This document shows, piece after piece, positions 58,963 to 64,000 of a stretch of 64,000 nucleotides of DNA. A model generated the notes under the pieces. That model did no database searches, was not told the DNA's origin, and worked only from the letters and a program-made list of their open reading frames with translations. The position numbers and the translations under genes were made by a program. Each line of letters opens with the position of its first letter. Within the stretch, counting starts at the first letter, position 1. Origin of the DNA: Zygaena filipendulae (Eukaryota > Arthropoda > Insecta > Lepidoptera > Zygaenidae); contig OU015654.1 in the NCBI GenBank assembly GCA_907165275.2, forward strand, positions 9,751,501 through 9,815,500, given 5' to 3'.

Positions 58963-59418
58963 TAGTGGCGGCTATTCCAATTTGAAAAATTTCGCGGACT
59001 GATTTGACGTAGATAATTGAAAAATGAAAATGGCGGCGTTCAATGTTGTCATATCACAAAAGTCATGGCATTCACGATTTAATTTTATTGAAATCAATTA
59101 TTATTTCCGATTAAAGTAATAGTAAATTAACGCAATTAATTATTTCTAAAGAAAAATAATAACTTCACCTCATAAAAACTACAAAAACAAAAGTATCATT
59201 TCCATGAGTTTATGCATGTGGCAATGTCGCACTTTATCGATACGCATTTCGATAGGGTGCACCGCCCTATGCTTACATATAGTTGTCAATCTACTAATCA
59301 ACAATTAATTTTTGTCTCTGGGAGCTACGGCGATTTAATTATCATTAGAAGTTTTAAGTAGCATTAGTTATGGGCCGATTAACGTTATTTTAATGAACGA
59401 CTCTGAGTGCGGCGGTAA

Positions 59419-61835
59419 GCTCGAGCCTACGTTCTACAACAAAACGCAGGATCACAATTTTTTGTTGCCCGTTGAGGCCCGAGACCACACAATGTAAATC
59501 AAATCGGATGAATGTCTACACTTAAGCGTAAATACATGCACAGAGAGACATATTCAATGTGCCTCATGCAGACAGCTCTTTTTACTTTACATGTACTTAC
59601 ATACAAATTATGTGCGTTATGCGTACTTACAATGAACTACAAAGTTACGTACGTACATCGAGTTGTTACTTACACTCATCGCGAGGAAAATTGAACCCCA
59701 AAGTAGGTATTAAATGTTACATATTCAGGTGTTAGAGCAAACATTATACGCCGCATTTGTACTGTATAATTAAGGAATATACCTGGTATTTACGCCCCCA
59801 GTCGCTACTTATTACGTGTAATTATAGAATGAACAATGAACAGGTTGCCTGGAAGAAATACAGGGTGCCTGGAAGAAATGCTTTTAAGCAATAAGGCCGC
59901 CCTTTGTTGCCTGTATTTCCCACCATGTATTTTTATATTTTTGTTTTTGGTGAAAATAAAGAATATTTGATTGATTTGTTTTAATTGAACAATAATAAAA
60001 CTTTAGCTTTAAATGGGTCATAATCACATTGCGGATATGCGGTTGTAGGTGGAAAAACGAATAAAAACGTGACAGGTGCCCCTTGTTTGTGTTGGCTAAA
60101 GATCTCTAAAGATAAAGCTATCTATTTTTATGTCAAAAGTAGTCTATAGACCTGATTCTTTCAGCAAATTCATGTCTATGGTTACGGAAATTAATTCATA
60201 CACTTACACATTTCAATACTAATAAGGTAATAGAATATCCTTGCATTAGTAATACTTTACAATAACGCGAAAGTTTCTATGTATGGATGTATGGATGTTT
60301 GTTACTCTTTCACGCAAAAACTACTTGATGGATTATAATGAAACTATACAATAATATAGCTTATACATCAGGGTACTTTTTATCCTGGAATTCCCGCGGG
60401 AACTCTGAAACTAACGGGTGTGAAAATGAATTAATTATAATTACATACCTACTACGCGTTGTCAGAGGTACAGAAAAGGACACAGGGTACTTATATCCCA
60501 GAATTCCCGCGGGATCTCCGAAATTAATGCGGGTGAAACCTCAGGGAACAGCTAGTGATTCATTAATTTTTTACAAGAGAATATAAAAAATCTCGCATGT
60601 AATACCTACTTTGTTTTTCTCACCTTAATTTAATTTCAGTTCATTGTAACGAGGTGGGGATTATTATTATGTTTCCCAACTCGCATAGGTACGGTTACAA
60701 ATATACACAAATCAAAATTAAATTATTTATTTGCTCGTAAAATAAACTTTACGTGAAGTACGTTATGAATACATTTGGCGAAACATGGCGCTAAATTTAA
60801 AGCTTTACCCGAATTACATTTACACAATTTGCTGATGCGAAGTACAGAAGATGTGAGAGATTTTAATCCAATTAAGTAATAAGCATGATAATTACGCTTC
60901 GGTCTTCCAACATGAGTAAATAAAATTTGGTAAATAACTAAGTACCTACTTGGAAATTTAATTACTTACATATTAACCGATATAATTTTCCAAATCCCAG
61001 CAAAACCATGTTTGCAAACTAAACGACTTCGAAAAAAGAGGAGGTTCTCAGTTCGACGGGAACGTTTTTTTGCGTTCGTCCTGCAGCCAATATTGTAAAA
61101 CTATTCGACCAATTCGGATATTTTATTTGTATGAAACTCGTCCAGATCCATTTTTTTATGTAATAATATTGCTAGAGAAAAAATAATCAAACACAATGTG
61201 GGACTCTTTAATTACGTTATTTATATATACTTAACCAATATTATCATGTTAAAATGTGCACATGAATTTGTGTCTCATCTTCATTGGATGGCATGCCAAT
61301 CATATTGTGCGGTTGCATTCAATACGTGATTTTATCTACTAATTTCCGGGAGTTAAGTCGACTGAATATTTTATGTTTATTGATTTGGGTCACTGGATAC
61401 AATATTTCAAGTGACATTGTCTTTTGTAAAACCCTATTGTGTTGGTAAATTACACAGTCAACAAAGAGCTACATCCATCGCTTGCATCTTTATGGGCATT
61501 ATCATGATGCAGGGGCACAGACTTTTATAGATGGGCAGGTATATATTATCATACAGAAGTAATGGATATACAATGAGACGCAAAATTTTCGAATCCTTAT
61601 AGAACCTTACAGAAACGTCACAGACAGAACTATCTTTTACTTTCCACATTAGAGGTTTCATAAAAGGCATTTTTAACATTATTTAATTTCTGTCACAACC
61701 ATATTCTTTTATATGAATAATTTGAATAAAACTTGGAAAGTTGCTAGTCTAGATGTTTCGGGTCAACATATTATTATAATAATATTATACTTTTATCACG
61801 GTCCAACAAATAATTCGCGAGAGAATTCCAAAACT
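59419..61835. other. Intron upstream of Timp
   Basis: It holds one reverse CCGCGG repeat (60243-60560) and a diverged ACCGACTTCC repeat near 61025. The remainder is AT-rich with no recognised exon. Confidence 0.5.
60243..60560 (-). repeat. 'CCGCGG' interspersed repeat, double, reverse
   Basis: 'gttactctttcacgcaaaaa', 'cccgcgggaactctgaaact', then a second 'gttgtcagaggtacagaaaa' unit ending 'aacctcagggaacagctagt'. Confidence 0.82.
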
Positions 61836-62043
61836 GCGTTTGTCGTAGGGCTCGCGTTTGGTGTGGCGAGCGACGAAGTTTGCTTTCGTAATTCAAGTTG
61901 ATATTGTTCAACACACATACAGCAGTTAAAGTGTAGTTCTACACCGCTAGCGCCACTAAGCTCGCCACTACGTTGTGGCGGGGCGTGGGGAGGCTTGAAG
62001 TTGACCGAGGGCGAAGAATGTCGCTTCTTTACGTAATAATAGT
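61836..62043. repeat. Dispersed repeat, copy 2, immediately upstream of Timp
   Basis: Homologous to 227-372. Shared blocks include 'gcgtttgtcgtaggg', 'tattgttcaacacacataca', 'gttgtggcggggcg' and 'gtcgcttctttacgtaataa'. It ends about 80 bp before the Timp start codon, so part of the Timp promoter or 5' flank is repeat-derived. Confidence 0.6.
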
Positions 62044-62065
62044 TAGTTAATCTTTGCCGAGACCA

Positions 62066-62123
62066 TGGACCTATTATAAACTAGGACTTATAAGTGTGTT
62101 TTGCTTCAGATATAATTTGAGCG
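62066..62123 (+). promoter_or_regulatory. Timp: Timp 5' flank: TATA-like word and acceptor-like site
   Basis: A TATTATAAAC word lies at 62072-62081. A pyrimidine-rich 'gtgtgttttgcttcag' ends at 62110, 13 nt before the ATG (62124). Either a TATA promoter gives a very short leader, or the coding exon is preceded by a spliced upstream leader exon. The sequence alone does not choose. Confidence 0.3.
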
Positions 62124-62235
62124 ATGGTGATGAGGTGGCTGGTGGTGGCGCTGGTGGCGGCGAGCTGGCGCGGCGTTCACTCGTGCTCATGCTTGCTCAC
62201 ACACCCACAGACACACTACTGCAACAGCGATTTTG
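62124..62235 (+). CDS. Timp: Timp exon 1: signal peptide and TIMP N-terminus
   Basis: TIMPs are secreted inhibitors whose N-terminal Cys chelates the catalytic zinc of metalloproteinases. This 37-codon exon encodes a 20-residue signal peptide (MVMRWLVVALVAASWRGVHS), with cleavage predicted after Ser20. The mature start is CSCLLTHPQTHYCNSDF plus one base. Mature C1, C3 and C13 are all present with canonical spacing, and Ser at mature position 2 is a residue seen in several TIMPs. The exon ends GATTTTG|gtgagc, completing Val with the next exon. The start at 62124 is the first ATG of the frame after the acceptor-like site; a second ATG two codons later is an alternative. A plus frame beginning 62054 is a shadow. 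Confidence 0.95.
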
Positions 62236-62920
62236 GTGAGCTGCTCTAATATCTCATATCGAGTAGACTAAAGTTTTTGTTTCCCTGGTATATTTAAATA
62301 AATCAGTAAAGATTTTTTCAGAAACCATATCTACCTACACAATCGATCTTATGATTCACTTAAGTACCAAAATAGCTTTTGAATTTTGAATTTTGAATTT
62401 TTGATTCTTATTATACAAGTCATTAAGAGACGGCAATCAGTTCAATTTTAAATATCCGAAATTCAAACCCAAAGGTTATTACAATGCGGAACGTTTGTAT
62501 GAAAATACCGTGGGTTTTGAAGTAACAGAGATAATTTTTTTGTTGTTTAAGTTTTCCTCACGATGTTTTTCTTCGTGGATATACTCGTATGTATGCTTAC
62601 GATTTTATTCGTTTTCGTAAATACGAGGTGCAAGTCTGGGGGTTGAACTCCTGTCCCCTTAGCCAAGTTGACAAGAAACCCTATAAAAAAAAACTAAGAA
62701 ATGTATCGTCATGTCACGACGTGGTCAGCACGACTGATCTCAGAATGGAAGGCGAGATTTCATATCGTTCGCCTGTCATGGGTTCGCGTGCTCAAATTTT
62801 AATATAAAAATAAAAAAGTCGGAATATACAAAGACATACATAATATATTACAATCTTGCTACTTTGACCATTTACACCTCGAACGTAAATATTTCCATTT
62901 ACTTAATTTTATCGTTACAG

Positions 62921-63003
62921 TGATCGTCGGCAGGGTGCAAAGATTGTACCGTGGAAATGATTTTTACGACTCATACAAAGTTAAAATACGCAACATATTC
63001 AAA
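62921..63003 (+). CDS. Timp: Timp exon 2: VI(R)A-like strand region
   Basis: The 83-nt exon has acceptor atcgttacag and donor AAA|gtgagt. Together with the last G of exon 1 it gives VIVGRVQRLYRGNDFYDSYK and VKIRNIF-K, corresponding to the VIRAK strand of TIMPs and the following Y-xKI-xxFK strand that shapes the inhibitory OB-fold. It contains no cysteine, as in other TIMPs over this stretch. It ends in phase 0. The intron before it is 685 bp and AT-rich; its only notable sequence is a box-B-like patch near 62640. Confidence 0.93.
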
Positions 63004-63520
63004 GTGAGTACAAATAAGCCTCAATTTTACGCATTTTTTTACAAGAAACCATATATGACAAATCTATTATTATTCAAGAATTCATCAAGAATTGCTCAAA
63101 TTGCTCGTTTAAAGATAGTAGATTAAAAATGAATCCCTATTTCCCTTGGTCACGCGATCACGCGGGAACGGCTGGACTAATTCCGCTAATTCTTTTTTGT
63201 TGTGGTTTTTTATTGTAAGAAGAAGAATAATGAAAGAAGTTTTGGAGTTCCTGCGGGAATCACGAAACTCACGCGGGCGAATCCCCGAAACAGTTGACCG
63301 ATTTTGACGGGACTTTCATTGCTAATTAGCTGATGTTATAAGGGGTAAATTAGGTTATTATGGAGTTCCTGTGGGGATTCCGATACTCACGCGAGTGAAG
63401 CCGCAGGGCACAGCTAGTCTAATTATATTTTCTTTAGAGTGGGTAGCACTAGGTGAGTGACACGCCATTATTTTTAATAAAATCTCGATCTTTAGACAAT
63501 GTATTGCATTTACCATACAG
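63004..63520 (+). other. Timp: Timp intron 2 with a nested repeat
   Basis: The 517-bp intron is bounded by gtgagta and ttaccatacag. Positions 63150-63420 are a reverse long-form CCGCGG repeat ('acgcgggaacggctggacta', 'agttcctgcgggaatcacga', ending 'gccgcagggcacagctagtc'). Confidence 0.85.
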
Positions 63521-63629
63521 GCAACCCCTAAGGCAAGGTTAGCGTTAAATTCCGGTCGAATACTGACGCCCGCCCAGGACTCTATGTGCGGCGTCAAACT
63601 CCAGCCGAGGGAAACCTACGTCATCACAG
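63521..63629 (+). CDS. Timp: Timp exon 3: CGVKL segment
   Basis: The 109-nt exon begins in phase 0 and reads ATPKARLALNSGRILTPAQD then SMCGVKLQPRETYVIT plus one base, with donor CACAG|gtaaag. The TPA-xDS-xCGV motif matches the TIMP segment TAPSSAVCGV, whose Cys (C70 in human numbering) forms the disulphide with mature C1. ETYVIT-G matches the YLIAG strand. The remaining exons, with the partner cysteines of C3 and C13 and any C-terminal domain, lie beyond 64000. Gene partial at the window edge. Confidence 0.94.
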
Positions 63630-63682
63630 GTAAAGTTATATACAAGGTGTAACGTTAAATGAGGGACTTATTGAAGGAGGGT

Positions 63683-63740
63683 GTTGACCATCGGATTCCC
63701 GCCTCAAATACCTAATTTATTTTTTTTAATAGAAGGAATA
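63683..63740 (+). repeat. Truncated tRNA-like SINE in Timp intron 3
   Basis: 'gttgaccatcggattcccgc' followed by CTCAAATAC and an AT-rich tail parallels the box-B end of the SINE at 6519. Confidence 0.45.
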
Positions 63741-64000
63741 TTCATAAAAATTAAACGCGGAAGTTGCCGACGCGCTGACGGATTATACCATTAAAGTCAG
63801 TCAACGCCCCTATCCTTTGTATTGCCGCTGGCGCGACGACAAATCTAATCTAAAGGTCATCCACTTACATAAAAAAAATTAGTTACATATTGTAAGCATG
63901 AGTTATCGAGTCCTGCGTTCAACCTTGCACCCAGTATAGCTACGTAGGGCATTGTATACTATAGCCCGAATTGTTTGTTTACCAAGATGCTTAGTTGCTT

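Larger units (their letters stand above)
52991..59415 (-). mobile_element. PIF/Harbinger element E2 (host copy, interrupted)
   Basis: The outer element runs from CCGCCGCACTCAGAGTCG at 52991 to CGACTCTGAGTGCGGCGG ending at 59415 and is flanked by TAA at 52988-52990 and 59416-59418, the TWA-type duplication typical of Harbinger. Element E1 (53219-56411) sits inside it, so E2 consists of 52991-53218 plus 56412-59415, about 3.2 kb in all. It carries a decayed transposase (plus strand) and a decayed Myb/SANT gene (minus strand). Confidence 0.85.

Noticed and set aside
53219..59415. Assembly artefact (fold-back read) as the cause of the palindrome
   Set aside because: The arms differ by substitutions and indels, including a stretch near 57411-57460 present in one arm only. 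Each copy also has its own TIRs and target duplication, which an artefact would not create. Long reads are still desirable.

Overview
The window is genomic DNA of a moth or butterfly. The evidence is short spliced exons in an AT-rich background, frequent gtaggtacctac-type words, and dozens of copies of the lepidopteran interspersed repeat that begins near 'agctgttccccgcggtttcacccgcg'. I cannot name the species. There are no bacterial or organellar features.

Two conserved genes are recognisable and they face each other. On the minus strand, six exons between 1187 and 8535 encode the C-terminal half of synapsin, the ATP-grasp-like synaptic vesicle phosphoprotein. They cover part of domain C, a Pro/Ser/Gly-rich linker and a terminal domain E. 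Splice sites and reading phases agree across all five internal junctions. On the plus strand, three exons at 62124-63629 encode the signal peptide and most of the N-terminal inhibitory domain of a tissue inhibitor of metalloproteinases (Timp), which runs off the right edge. The 5' synapsin exons are not in the window, so everything from 8536 rightwards is most simply one synapsin intron of more than 55 kb with Timp nested in it antisense. This matches the ancient Synapsin-Timp nesting known from flies and vertebrates.

The rest is intron filled with transposons. 1-8.5 kb: synapsin 3' end, with small elements in every larger intron (RTE tail, a Harbinger scrap, a MITE with mirrored iterons, several snap-back MITEs). 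8.5-28 kb: MITEs and interspersed repeats, an unidentified broken coding relic at 17.3-17.8 kb and two CpG-richer islands (14.4-14.8 and 19.3-19.5 kb) that could be cryptic exons or promoters. 28-42 kb: a decayed piggyBac element with intact TTAA ends, a pair of ~0.5 kb long-TIR MITEs, an RTE tail and hairpin elements. 42-51 kb: mostly featureless AT-rich DNA with scattered repeats and a THAP-domain relic at 51.4-51.6 kb. 52.99-59.42 kb: a 6.4 kb near-palindrome. I resolve it as one PIF/Harbinger element inserted in reverse orientation into another copy of the same element, each with recognisable target-site duplications and decayed transposase and Myb/SANT genes. 59.4-62.1 kb: repeats leading up to Timp.

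The hunt gave three leading observations: the Harbinger self-insertion by copies that appear already dead; a family of snap-back elements sharing a CTCCACATTC-like terminus, one of which forms a perfect 24-bp stem in the predicted synapsin 3' UTR; and the nested Timp gene. I did not find a clear new biological system.
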